In this document: positions 9,019 to 17,200 of the stretch, piece by piece
Numbering within the stretch: position 1 is the stretch's first letter
Layout of the letters: every line of letters begins with the position of its first letter
Assembly: GCA_016713425.1 (NCBI GenBank)
Contig: JADJPE010000005.1
Location: forward strand, 2,666,001 to 2,730,000
DNA length: 64,000 nt
Origin: Deltaproteobacteria bacterium
GTDB lineage: Bacteria; Myxococcota; Kuafuiibacteriia; Kuafuiibacteriales; Kuafuiibacteriaceae
Reading direction: 5' to 3'
Position numbers and translations under genes: made by a program
Notes under the pieces: model-generated
Databases searched by the model: none
The model's input: only the letters and a program-made list of their open reading frames with translations
What the model was told of the DNA's origin: nothing

Positions 9019-9424
9019 TCATTCATCGGGCATCGACGCGCGCAGCTCAGCGATGAGCCTGCGCGCTTCCTCGTGCCGCGCAGCAATAACCACATCGAGC
9101 ATGGCCTGAATCACGGGATGGAGCGCGTCGTCGACGAACGCGTGTGTTGCCGTGATGGTCAGGGAGGCGCTGGCGCGGCTTCCTGTGGAGCCCGGCCCCG
9201 TAGCGTTCGCAGAGCTCGGCCACGACATGTTGGAGCTCCGGCTCTGGGATCGAGATCTGCGCTTCGATCAGTGGTGCCGACCGACTGCACCGCAGCCCGA
9301 ACGCCCGAAGAGTGCGGACGGCTTCTGGCGTCGTGAGACCCGCCGCTTCGCGGTTGCTGATGCGCGCTGCGACCTCGATCTCGGCTTGGAGTATCTTGGA
9401 CGGGATTTCGTTCGAGCCGGCCAC
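9019..9424 (-). pseudogene. Passenger ORF inside the IS66 element, frameshifted
   Basis: Two minus-strand frames overlap at 9047-9228. The upstream one starts MAGSNEIPSKILQAEIEVAA and reads to PELQHVVAELCERYG. The other carries ALHPVIQAMLDVVIAARHEE and stops at 9019. Read as one protein with a single frameshift in a G/C-rich run (about 9190-9205) they give about 130 residues. It is convergent with tnpC and inside the inverted repeats, so it moves with the element. No family was recognised. Confidence 0.4.
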
Positions 9425-10425
9425 CGAGCGAGGTTGCCGCGGAGCGCGTCCGACGTCGATGCTCCATGCGTGCCCCGAGCGTAGACCTGGCCATCGCGTC
9501 AGAGGTCAGGAAGGTGCCGCGCCCACGAAACCGGGGTCGCTGCCACGAACCGCGCTGGATGTCATGCGCCACGAGCGAACGTGGCGGACCGGTCAGTTAC
9601 GCGACCAGAGGCAAAGTAAACGGTCTTACCCCAAGACGACCCCGGCCCAACCGGAGGCGTTCTCCTCGAACATCCGCTTCACGGCATCCGACGAACGACG
9701 TATGCGGGCGAGCTTCGGCAGCCTGAGCATCCGCCACGCGATGACCGCACCGTTCGCCGACTTCGACCTGCACGAGACCTGGAAGCTGACATCAGACGAG
9801 ATCAACGCGCTGAGAAACAAAGGCCGATAGGGCAATCAGTGCGCCAGGCGAAGCCTGGGAGAAGGGGATGCAGATGACAGGCTGAAACTTCTCGTCGGAC
9901 CCCAGCGGGGAGGAGCCCCGCCCGGCAAGGGCTAGCCACCCACCGGAACCGAGTGTTGCGTGGCCGGAGGGCGACCTCGGCTGCGAAGCGTACACAGGGA
10001 GTGCGAAGGCTGTGTGATTGAGCCTCGAAATCTATGGGTCGCGGGAGCCGTCGGCGTTGTTTGGCACGGCGGCGACACCGGAGCGCCGTTTGGGCGAGGC
10101 GCCGAGGTCCCGCCGGGGTCTGAGAGCACGGCATACGCATGGAAATGGGATCCCCAGGAACCTGGGAGGCCCGACCGTCTCCTGCTTCGACCCGGCTCGG
10201 ACCGTCTGAACAAGGGGTCCAGGCTCGCGGGGCGCCAGTGCTCAGGCCCGCGGGAGCAAATGACGAGCACAACGCAGGTACCGCCAAGCGAAGGAAACGA
10301 AGCGCGGCGGGAGGGATGGTCGGGAGTCGGAGCGCCTCACTGTACCGAGGAAGCCGGGGAACTCTCCCCCAGGGGACCCGGCTGAGGGAAAGAGGCGCCG
10401 GGTCACGGGACCGCTCGGAGGAAAG

Positions 10426-11209
10426 ATGCCAGGAACATCGAGTCCAATCAGCGTCACAACGAAACTCGAGCGGACAGCGAAACTGGCGAGGCAAGCGCCG
10501 CAGATGGTGATGACGACGCTCGCCCACCTCATCGATGTGGACCTCCTGCGCGAAGCGTATCGGAGGACGCGCAAGGACGGCGCGGTCGGCGTGGACGGTC
10601 AGACGGCGGCGGGATACGCGGCGAGCCTGGAGTCGAACCTCCAATCGCTGCTTGACCGCTTCAAGTCGGGGACGTACCGAGCACCTCCCGTCCGGCGCGT
10701 GTACATCCCCAAGGGCGACGGGACGAAGCTGCGCCCGATCGGCATCCCGACGTTGGAAGACAAGATCCTCCAGCGCGCGGTGGTGATGGTCTTGGAGGCC
10801 GTTTACGAGCAGGACTTTTTGGATTGCTCGTATGGTTTCCGACCAGACCGGTCGGCGCATCAGGCGCTCGAACGACTGAGGGACGTCCTGACGAAGATGG
10901 GTGGTGGCGTAGTTATCGAGCTCGACATCAAGAGCTTCTTTGACTCGATGAGTCACGTTCATCTGCGGAGCTTTCTCGACCAGCGGGTGCGCGACGGAGT
11001 CATCCGCCGTGCGATCGACAAGTGGCTGAAAGCGGGCGTGCTCGAAGGCGGTGCGGTCATGCATCCGAACGAAGGCACGCCCCAGGGAGGGGTGATCTCA
11101 CCGCTGCTCGCGAACGTGTTCCTCCACGAGGTGCTCGATCGCTGGTTCGAGTCGGAGGTGAAGCCGCGTCTGGCAGGCGAGGCCTGCCTGATCCGCTATG
11201 CCGACGACG
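10426..11209 (+). pseudogene. Intron A reverse transcriptase, N-terminal part
   Basis: ATG 10426 follows a strong ribosome-binding site (GGAGGAAAG). The protein shows RT motifs in order: KDGAVGVDGQTA (RT0/1), IPKGDGTKLRPIGIPTLEDK, DCSYGFRPDRSAHQAL, ELDIKSFFDSM, GTPQGGVISPLLANV and finally RYADD, where it is cut by intron B at 11210. The remaining RT and maturase parts lie at 14568-15116. Splicing of intron B would rejoin YADD to VRVIALEKD in frame. Confidence 0.85.
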
Positions 11210-11597
11210 GTGCGCCACGAAGGCGCAGAGGGAGGCCGTGATGGCCGCCTAGATGCAGCTGTGCTGTGCAAGAAATGAGGGTGGGCCCCTCGGAGCCGCC
11301 GTGCAGGCGGAGGCTCCAAACAACCGCGAGCGGCGAGGGCACAACGGCCCTGGTCGTGAGCGTCGCGGAAAAGGCGTGGCCAAGACCACGTCATGTGGGT
11401 TGCAGAGAGACGAAAGACTGAACCACCGATGAACTGTCGAAAGCGTATAGACGACGTCGAAACCGGGACGGAGTCGTTGGCCCGGGATGAGTCTGGGGGA
11501 CACCTGCCTACCGACCCAGACGGCGTCCGGCATAGAGGTGGCGTGAAGCTGCAACAGGTTCTAGAACGAAACCACGGCTGATGACGATCGTTTTCGC

Positions 11598-12827
11598 TTA
11601 GGATGCCTCCTTGAGCTCGACATGGAACCCGAGGCTCTCGAGCCTGCGAACCAGGCGGGTGGTCACCTTGGTCGTGTCCATGCGGTCGAAGTAGTCGGGG
11701 CCAAGATCGCGGTAGGGGACGGAGTCTCGGAGCATGTAATAGATGGCGGTCAGCATCGATGCGGCGACCGCCATGATGGCCTTCTTAGGACCGCGGCGAG
11801 TCTTGAGGCGCAGGAACTGTGTACGCAGGTACGTTCCGCGCGTACGGGATCCCGCCCATGCCGCTTGGACCAACGTTGTCTTGAGCCACGGAGATCCTTT
11901 TCGAACGCGAGTGGAGCGACGTTTGCCGGCGCTCTCATCATTGCCAGGGCAGAGACCTGCCCAGGAAACGAGATGCCCTGCAGTTGGAAAGCGCAACATG
12001 TCGACCCCGATCTCCGCGATGATCACATCGGCGACGGTATCGCTGACGCCTGGGATCGTCTTCAGGAGCTCGGCGGCAGCTCGAAAGGGCTCCAGCAGCT
12101 CGCCGACCTCCTTCTCCACGCTCTCGATCGACTTGTCGAGGGCGTCGATCTGGTTCAAGTGAAGCTCGAGAAGAAAGCGATGATTCCGAGTGACGCGACC
12201 GCGCAGGGCTTCGACGAGCTCAGCTCGCGTGGCCTTGAGACGACCACGCCTGCGGTCGACCAGCTTCTCAGGATCGGTCTCGCCGCGGATGAGAGCTTCG
12301 AGGATCCCGCGTCCCGTCATTCCGAGAATGTCCGTGATCACCGATGCGAGCTTGATGTTCGCATCCTCGAGCGTCTTCTGAATCCGCTGCATGTGCTGGG
12401 CTTTCTCACGGACGAGCTGCTTGCGCGTTCGCGTGAGCGCGCGTAGCTCATGGATGGATGCCTCCGGAACGAAGCTGCCTCGGATCAGACCATGTGCGAG
12501 CAAATCCGAGATCCACATCGCGTCGTTCACGTCGGTCTTGCGCCCGGGAACGTTCTTGATATGGGCGGCGTTCGCGAGGACGAGCTCGAACGACTCCTCG
12601 AGGATGTGCCAAACCGGCTTCCAGTAGACGCCCGTCGCCTCCATCGCGACATGTGTCACCTCTTGTTCGCTCAGCCAGTCAGACAACGCCAACAACTGCG
12701 AAGTCGTCGTCTGGAAAGTTCGCACATCTTGCGTCGCTGTTCCTTTGGATGCGATTCGAATGCAGGCCACGACCGTGTCCTTGTGAACGTCGAGCCCCGC
12801 GCAACGGGCATGAAGAACTTCCACCAC
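11598..12827 (-). CDS. IS110 family transposase (DEDD recombinase)
   Basis: The 409-residue protein has the N-terminal DEDD domain (GLDVHKDTVVACIR, THVAMEATGVYWKPVW, GRKTDVNDAMWISDLL) and the C-terminal transposase-20 domain (LLKTIPGVSDTVADVIIAEI, then PTAGHLVSWAGLCPGNDESA). Length and motif order are those of an intact enzyme. In this family the DNA target is chosen by a non-coding bridge RNA encoded in the element, here most likely just upstream of the gene. Confidence 0.93.
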   Translation of the reverse strand: MVEVLHARCAGLDVHKDTVVACIRIASKGTATQDVRTFQTTTSQLLALSDWLSEQEVTHVAMEATGVYWKPVWHILEESFELVLANAAHIKNVPGRKTDVNDAMWISDLLAHGLIRGSFVPEASIHELRALTRTRKQLVREKAQHMQRIQKTLEDANIKLASVITDILGMTGRGILEALIRGETDPEKLVDRRRGRLKATRAELVEALRGRVTRNHRFLLELHLNQIDALDKSIESVEKEVGELLEPFRAAAELLKTIPGVSDTVADVIIAEIGVDMLRFPTAGHLVSWAGLCPGNDESAGKRRSTRVRKGSPWLKTTLVQAAWAGSRTRGTYLRTQFLRLKTRRGPKKAIMAVAASMLTAIYYMLRDSVPYRDLGPDYFDRMDTTKVTTRLVRRLESLGFHVELKEAS

Positions 12828-13050
12828 ACACTCCTGTCGGTGATGGCGTGGAGCTCTCGTGATCGAAATCTAGAACGCGCGCTCCCGAAGCCGCATAGGC
12901 GGACTCCATGGCGCAGTACGGGGTGCTCGTAGAGCTCCGGATCCAACTTGCACACGGGCTGAAGCACCAAGGAAACGCCGATCTCTGTGCCACCACCAAC
13001 GCGGCGCATCCTACCAGTTTCATGCCACGGGGTGTCCGTCCGGACATGGC
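12828..13050 (-). ncRNA. Candidate IS110 bridge RNA region
   Basis: About 220 bp upstream of the IS110 transposase start hold no convincing gene. They lie where IS110-group elements encode their bridge RNA. Several short complementary stretches are visible but I did not fold the region. The call rests on position and known family biology only. Confidence 0.3.
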
Positions 13051-13208
13051 GAACTTGCACGGAACGTGGGAACCTCGCTCGTGATGCGAAGGGAGAACGC
13101 CAAGTGGCAGACCCACGAGGCGCCGAGTACCAAGGCATGGGCGAGGGACGGATCGGCTCGTAGTAGCGAGGAAGGTCGGTAATGCGACCGGAGCGAAGGG
13201 GCCGAGTC

Positions 13209-14495
13209 ATGCAGCCGAGCACGCAGGTCAACCGGCAACGGGAGGAGCTTGCGGGTCAGGCAAAACCGTATCGAATTTCCAAACAGCAGGTGTATGAAGC
13301 CTACCTTCGAGTGAAGGCGAACAAAGGAGCAGCGGGCATAGATGACGAGACGTTAGAAGCGTTCGAGAGCAAGCTCAAAGACAATCTGTATCGCATCTGG
13401 AACCGGATGAGCTCGGGCAGCTACTTCCCTCCCGCGGTTAAGGCAGTCGAGATCCCCAAGGCGAATGGAAAGACCCGGTTGTTGGGAATTCCCACCGTGG
13501 CGGATCGAGTCGCCCAGACCGTGGTGAAGATGCAGCTTGAGCCGGTCGTGGAACCTAAGTTCCACCCCGACTCGTATGGCTATCGACCTGGTAAATCAGC
13601 CCACCAAGCGTTGGCGACAGCGCGGCAGCGGTGCTGGAAGTATAACTGGGTCATAGACATCGACGTCCGCGCCTTCTTTGACAATCTCGACCATGAGCTG
13701 ACGATGAAGGCGGTGCGGCATCACACCGACGAGAAGTGGGTTCTTCTTTACATCGAGCGGTGGCTCAAGGCTCCGCTGCAAACAGCGGATGGGCTGCAAG
13801 CGCGAGGCAAAGGAACTCCTCAAGGCGGTGTGGTCAGCCCGTTGATCGCCAACATCTTCATGCATCACGCGTTCGACGATTGGATGAGACGGCATTACGC
13901 CGACGTGCCGTTCGAAAGGTACGCCGACGATCTGCTGGCGCACTGCAGAAGTTTTGCAGAGGCCCAGCGGGTGCTGGAGTCGATACGTGAGCGGCTGCGA
14001 GCTTGCGGTCTTGAGCTGCACCCGGAGAAAACCAAAATCGTATACTGCAAGGACGAAGACCGTCGTGGCCATCACGAGCCCGAACGGTTCGACTTCCTGG
14101 GATATACGTTTCGGCCTCGTCTTTCGAAGAACCGCTGGGGCAAGACGTTTGTAAACTTCAGCCCCGCGATCAGCGATAAGGCGGCCAAGGCGATCCGTGC
14201 AGAGATACGAAGCTGGCACATCGGCAAGCGCAGCGACAAGACGTTGAACGACCTCGCGCACATGTTCAATGCAACGGTGCGGGGCTGGATCAACTACTAC
14301 GGCGCATTCTATCGCTCGATGCTGTACCCGTCGCTCCGCCAACTCGAGTACGACTTGGTGCTCTGGGCGAAGCGGAAATACAAACGACTGCGAAGGCATC
14401 ACACCAGGGCAATTCATTGGCTGGGGCAGATCGCTCGGCGAGAACCCCAGCTCTTTGAGCACTGGAAATTGGGCCTCAGGTCACCGGTTGCATGA
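13209..14495 (+). CDS. ltrA: Group II intron reverse transcriptase/maturase (intron B)
   Basis: The 428-residue protein from ATG 13209 (behind a GAAGGGG site; an upstream ATG at 13182 is weaker) has an unbroken RT set: NKGAAGIDDET, IPKANGKTRLLGIPT, FHPDSYGYRPGKSAHQAL, DIDVRAFFDNLDH, GTPQGGVVSPLIANIF and RYADDLLAHC. It continues to the maturase domain X region (INYYGAFYRSMLYPSLRQLE). No C-terminal endonuclease is visible. It is the only intact RT in the nested stack and may serve both introns; that is inference. Confidence 0.93.
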   Translation: MQPSTQVNRQREELAGQAKPYRISKQQVYEAYLRVKANKGAAGIDDETLEAFESKLKDNLYRIWNRMSSGSYFPPAVKAVEIPKANGKTRLLGIPTVADRVAQTVVKMQLEPVVEPKFHPDSYGYRPGKSAHQALATARQRCWKYNWVIDIDVRAFFDNLDHELTMKAVRHHTDEKWVLLYIERWLKAPLQTADGLQARGKGTPQGGVVSPLIANIFMHHAFDDWMRRHYADVPFERYADDLLAHCRSFAEAQRVLESIRERLRACGLELHPEKTKIVYCKDEDRRGHHEPERFDFLGYTFRPRLSKNRWGKTFVNFSPAISDKAAKAIRAEIRSWHIGKRSDKTLNDLAHMFNATVRGWINYYGAFYRSMLYPSLRQLEYDLVLWAKRKYKRLRRHHTRAIHWLGQIARREPQLFEHWKLGLRSPVA

Positions 14496-14498
14496 TGG

Positions 14499-14532
14499 GA
14501 GCCGTATGAGTCGAGAGGCTCACGTACGGTTC
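14499..14532 (+). ncRNA. Domain V of group II intron B
   Basis: The stretch beginning GAGCCGTATGAG and ending CACGTACGGTTC forms the classic 34-nt hairpin of group II domain V, four bases after the RT stop. A domain VI-like stem (GCCCGCGGG/CCCGCGGGC) follows. Confidence 0.85.
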
Positions 14533-14567
14533 TGCGAGCGCCCGCGGGTGAGACTCCCGCGGGCGAC

Positions 14568-15116
14568 TCCGAGTGATCGCGCTCGAGAAGGACACGGACG
14601 CGCAGCGAGTGATGGCCGTGCTCCCGAAGCGATTCGGGAGATATGGTCTGCTGCTCCACCCGGAGAAGACGCGGATGGTGCCGTTTCGACGGCCCCCGCG
14701 CGGCGATCACCGGGAGAGGGCGGGGGACGTTCGACCTGCTCGGCTTCACTCATTACTGGGGGAGGTCGCGCCAAGGCTATTGGGTCGTGAAGCGCAAGAC
14801 GGCTGCGAGCCGCCTTCGCCGAGCGCTGCTAGCGATCGGGCTGTGGTGCCGGAAGAACCGGCACATCCCGCTGTCGGAGCAGCAAAGGGTCTGAATCTGA
14901 AGCTTCGGGGGCACTACGGATATTACGGGATCACCGGTAACTTCCGAGCGCTCGCGCAGCTGATCGAGGGGACCCGTCGGCACTGGCAGAGATGGCTCAA
15001 CCGTCGCTCGCAGCGCCCATATGCCTTGGGAACGTTTCCAGGAGCTCTTGAAGCGGTACCCCCTCGCCAAGCCACGTGTCGTACACAGCGTCTATCGTCG
15101 TGCAGCGAATCCGTGA
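14568..15116 (+). pseudogene. Intron A reverse transcriptase, C-terminal part, frameshifted
   Basis: The frame resumes after intron B with VIALEKDTDAQRVMAVLPKR and GLLLHPEKTRMVPF. It shifts near the G run at about 14724 into FDLLGFTHYWGRSRQGYWVV, shifts again near 14890 into LRGHYGYYGITGNFRAL (maturase domain), and again near 15022 into WERFQELLKRYPLAKP, ending TGA 15114-15116. These are recognisable RT/maturase parts in three or more frames, so the intron A enzyme is dead even if intron B is spliced out. Confidence 0.75.
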
Positions 15117-15122
15117 GCCGAA

Positions 15123-15156
15123 GAGCCGGATGCGGGAAATCTGCACGTCCGGATCC
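15123..15156 (+). ncRNA. Domain V of group II intron A
   Basis: GAGCCGGATGCGGGAAATCT followed by GCACGTCCGGATC forms the 34-nt domain V hairpin. A GCCTCGGGAGG stem (domain VI) and the CACCCGAC end follow. Confidence 0.85.
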
Positions 15157-15196
15157 GTGGGAGCCTCGGGAGGGAGACCTCCCGAGGCCACCCGAC

Positions 15197-15678
15197 ATCG
15201 GCTTCGACTCACTATGCGTCGTCGATACCATGCCCGGAGCAGTCGGAGAACCGACGCAGGTGTGCGACGAGTCACATGTTGCGCGCAGTCTGGCCGGTTT
15301 GGAACGCCACAAGACGGGACTGCCGTTGAGTTCCGTAGCCTGCGCGCAGCGTTCAGACGTACCTCTCCCCCAGCGGACGAGCAGTGCGACCGCGCGGACA
15401 AGAAGCGCCGAGGCCCGGAGCGTGGGACCTTGGGTTGGTTTGTAGAGTCGATCAGAGATCGAGGGCGAGCTGAGGGGGATCTCGAGCGCATCGCTGCCGT
15501 CGCATCCGACCGAGAGTCTGCGCGACGTGACTCGATTCAGTCACCGCACCGATCGGCCTAAGTGGGCCGCCACAGCTCAAGCAGCGCTCTCCATCAATCG
15601 AATAGACGCGGGCCAACAGTTTGGCCCACGACATGCGACGTTTCTGAACCCGAGGCGTCATGTTCTCGATCGGGAAGG
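15197..15678 (-). mobile_element. IS91-like element, copy B (terminus split by intron A)
   Basis: The first 14 bases of the terminus lie at 9825-9838 and the rest resumes here at ATCGGCTTCGACTC. It matches the other copies to base 15678 and then diverges into unrelated DNA. It carries only the last part of the transposase frame (from about 15661 down to 15452). It is another copy with the constant end and a variable far end. Confidence 0.8.
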
Positions 15679-15763
15679 TAGCTACCGGGTCTAGCCTGGC
15701 ATTTTCACCGCCAGCCGTGCTGGTGAGTTGCCGCTGCGATGTGCTTTGAGTGGTCAGCGCACG

Positions 15764-15784
15764 CGGGGGACGACCCCCGGTTTT
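15764..15784 (+). terminator. Hairpin with T run, terminator-like
   Basis: CGGGGG and CCCCCG pair around an ACGA loop, with TTTT two bases after. It lies between the copy B fragment and the next gene. Strong stem, short T run. Confidence 0.4.
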
Positions 15785-15834
15785 CGCCGCAGCCGTTTGG
15801 GTAGACCTGACATGTTGGCCATCACATCTGCCGG

Positions 15835-16833
15835 ATGGGGTTTTTCTGCGACGTTTGTCATCGTAGAGGGGTGGATGTGTACGGGGTTGTCGCGATCGTG
15901 GCGGTCATCGCAATCGGTGCCCCTGCCACCAACGAGTCGGATCTGGGCACGGCTCGCCGGGACCTACTTCGCAAGCATCACTCGGTGTTTGAGTCGAGTT
16001 TCTCGGAGATGGAGGATCTATCTGATCGGTGCATCGTGTCCAGATCGCGGCACGGAATCGAAGTGTGTCGGGAGGCGGACAAGAAGATCCGGTGCGTGCC
16101 CGTCTACACGGGCTCGGAAGAGGGCGGGCGACGATCTCGCTTTCGCCTGAACGAGAAGCTGGCGAAGCGGCTTATGTGTGAAGACCCTGAGTTTTATCTC
16201 GCGGTCGCCTTGGGTCACTCGTTCAGCAGGGCGTTTCGTCGGCTCGGAGGCGATCAGCTTGACCAGATCAGAGACGAACTCGGGCCGAAGAAGAAGAGCC
16301 GTGGATTGTTTGGCGCGAGCCGATACGCCCGAACACGCCCCATCGATGCTCTTCGCGTTGCCTGGTTTGGCGGCGATCCCCTTCTCGTCTTCCAGTGGGA
16401 AGACTCAACGCTTGTCTACTTGGCTGATCTTCCGGGTACATCAATGAGCAAGAGTATCGAATCAGGTTTCGTGATGTCTGAGTGGGACAGCGGCGGAGTT
16501 CGTTCTCTTGGTATTGTCGTAACGCACACCGACGGTGGTTCGGGAATGGGCGAATCAGAAACCTCTCTTTACCCTTGGGTTCTGAAAAAGAAGGAGGCGC
16601 TCGGTACTCCCCTACAGATTGGCGCGTCGGGCTGGTCTCGTGACTCTCGGCGCTACAGTGGATGGGCCTGCCATCTTCGTGTTCGCGAAGTGAGGAACAA
16701 CGCAGTTCGTCTCGTTGTCGAAGCGTGCCGGAACGCGCCCAAGCTCCATAGTACGAAACTCCGTCAGGCGGTCGGCTGGTGGTGCTTCGGGATCAATGGT
16801 GAATGGGGGAGAGGACGCTGTGGCGAAGACTAG
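15835..16833 (+). CDS. Secreted or membrane-anchored protein of unknown function
   Basis: The 332-residue frame contains a hydrophobic segment VYGVVAIVAVIAIGAPA near its start, consistent with a signal peptide. The GTG at 15871, preceded by AGAGGGG, would place it at the very N-terminus and is a credible alternative start. The rest is hydrophilic with a Ser/Gly-rich middle and no family that I recognise. It is followed after 39 bp by another signal-peptide gene that is truncated; the pair may have formed an operon. Confidence 0.5.
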   Translation: MGFFCDVCHRRGVDVYGVVAIVAVIAIGAPATNESDLGTARRDLLRKHHSVFESSFSEMEDLSDRCIVSRSRHGIEVCREADKKIRCVPVYTGSEEGGRRSRFRLNEKLAKRLMCEDPEFYLAVALGHSFSRAFRRLGGDQLDQIRDELGPKKKSRGLFGASRYARTRPIDALRVAWFGGDPLLVFQWEDSTLVYLADLPGTSMSKSIESGFVMSEWDSGGVRSLGIVVTHTDGGSGMGESETSLYPWVLKKKEALGTPLQIGASGWSRDSRRYSGWACHLRVREVRNNAVRLVVEACRNAPKLHSTKLRQAVGWWCFGINGEWGRGRCGED

Positions 16834-16872
16834 CAGCCAATGCTCCGTTGCTGTTGCTGCATGTGAGCAAGA

Positions 16873-17055
16873 ATGATGCTCGATCTCCTTCTGACTGGAC
16901 TTGTGCTGGCTGCCAGCGGCGATGGCCGGGCCAATGCAGCGCCTACTTTGGTCGAAATAGAACGGCTCGCTGACAGATGCGGGTTACCAAGCCACTACAT
17001 CAAAGCGGCGAAGAAGGAGTGTCGATCCTGCACGCGGTCCTTGAGAGTCGGTGTC
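16873..17055 (+). pseudogene. Signal-peptide protein cut by the IS91-like element
   Basis: ATG 16873 starts MMLDLLLTGLVLAASGDGRA, a clear export signal, then TLVEIERLADRCGLPSHYIK. The natural frame is broken at 17056 where the IS91-like terminus begins. About 60 residues remain. Function unknown. Confidence 0.5.
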
Positions 17056-17176
17056 CGATAGGGCAATCAATCGGCTTCGACTCACCATGCGTCGTCGATA
17101 CCATGCCCGGAGCAGTCGGAGAACCGACGCAGGTGTGCGACGAGTCACATGTTGCGCGCAATCTGGCCGGTTTGGA
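17056..17176. repeat. Extra terminal segment of the IS91-like element (tandem end)
   Basis: This 121-bp piece repeats the constant terminus of the element and is followed, after a 24-bp spacer (17177-17200), by the same terminus starting the full copy at 17201. Tandem ends also occur at 20351/20392 and 34446/34487. Confidence 0.85.
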
Positions 17177-17200
17177 AGCAAGCGTTCACGGGGGGCGGGC

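Larger units (their letters stand above)
6515..9600 (+). mobile_element. IS66-family element with 8-bp target duplication
   Basis: GTAACTGACCGGTCCGC at 6515-6531 is mirrored exactly at 9584-9600. The flanks carry an identical 8-bp GCGACCAG at 6507-6514 and 9601-9608, the target-site duplication length known for IS66. It holds tnpA, tnpB, tnpC and a convergent passenger ORF. The intact ends point to a recent insertion. Confidence 0.93.
6485..9830 (+). pseudogene. Small ORF split by IS66 insertion
   Basis: If bases 6515-9608 (element plus one target copy) are removed, an ORF from ATG 6485 reads MALSQRSCDQ and continues with RQSKRSYPKTTPAQPEAFSS, then a well-formed charged C-terminus ending DEINALRNKGR with stop at 9828-9830. 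It would encode about 84 residues (6485-6514 joined to 9609-9830), divergent from the HD operon. I recognise no family. The opposite strand is also partly open, so coding is likely but not certain. Confidence 0.35.
11570..13055 (-). mobile_element. IS110-family element inside intron B (ends approximate)
   Basis: Intron-like sequence runs to about 11570 (...GGTTCTAGAAC) and resumes about 13055 (GGAACGTGGGAACC), with an IS110 transposase between. IS110 elements have no inverted repeats and make no clear target duplication, so the ends cannot be fixed by eye. Confidence 0.55.
11210..14567 (+). mobile_element. Group II intron B nested inside the RT gene of intron A
   Basis: GTGCGCCACGAAGGCG at 11210 is a second 5' intron end placed right after the YADD codons of RT A. 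Its own RT is at 13209-14495 and domain V at 14499-14532, followed by a hairpin of GCCCGCGGG with its complement and a GAC end, as in intron A. Removing 11210-14567 restores the RT A frame across the catalytic motif. An IS110 element occupies its middle. The 3' boundary could be a few bases off. Confidence 0.8.
9839..15196 (+). mobile_element. Group II intron A, inserted into an IS91-like terminus and itself interrupted
   Basis: The intron starts GTGCGCCAGGCGAAGCCTGG, matching the GUGYG 5' consensus, directly after CGATAGGGCAATCA (9825-9838). It ends ...CACCCGAC at 15196, where the IS91-like sequence resumes with ATCGGCTTCGACTC. Uninterrupted copies of the same terminus elsewhere in this window show the empty site, which fixes both splice boundaries. 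Domain V is at 15123-15156 and a domain VI-like hairpin follows. The reverse transcriptase gene is split by intron B and frameshifted, so mobility would need help in trans. Confidence 0.88.

Noticed and set aside
9800..15700. CRISPR or retron associated reverse transcriptases
   Set aside because: Both RTs have group II intron motifs, a maturase region and adjacent domain V hairpins; no CRISPR repeats or msr/msd-like structure is present.
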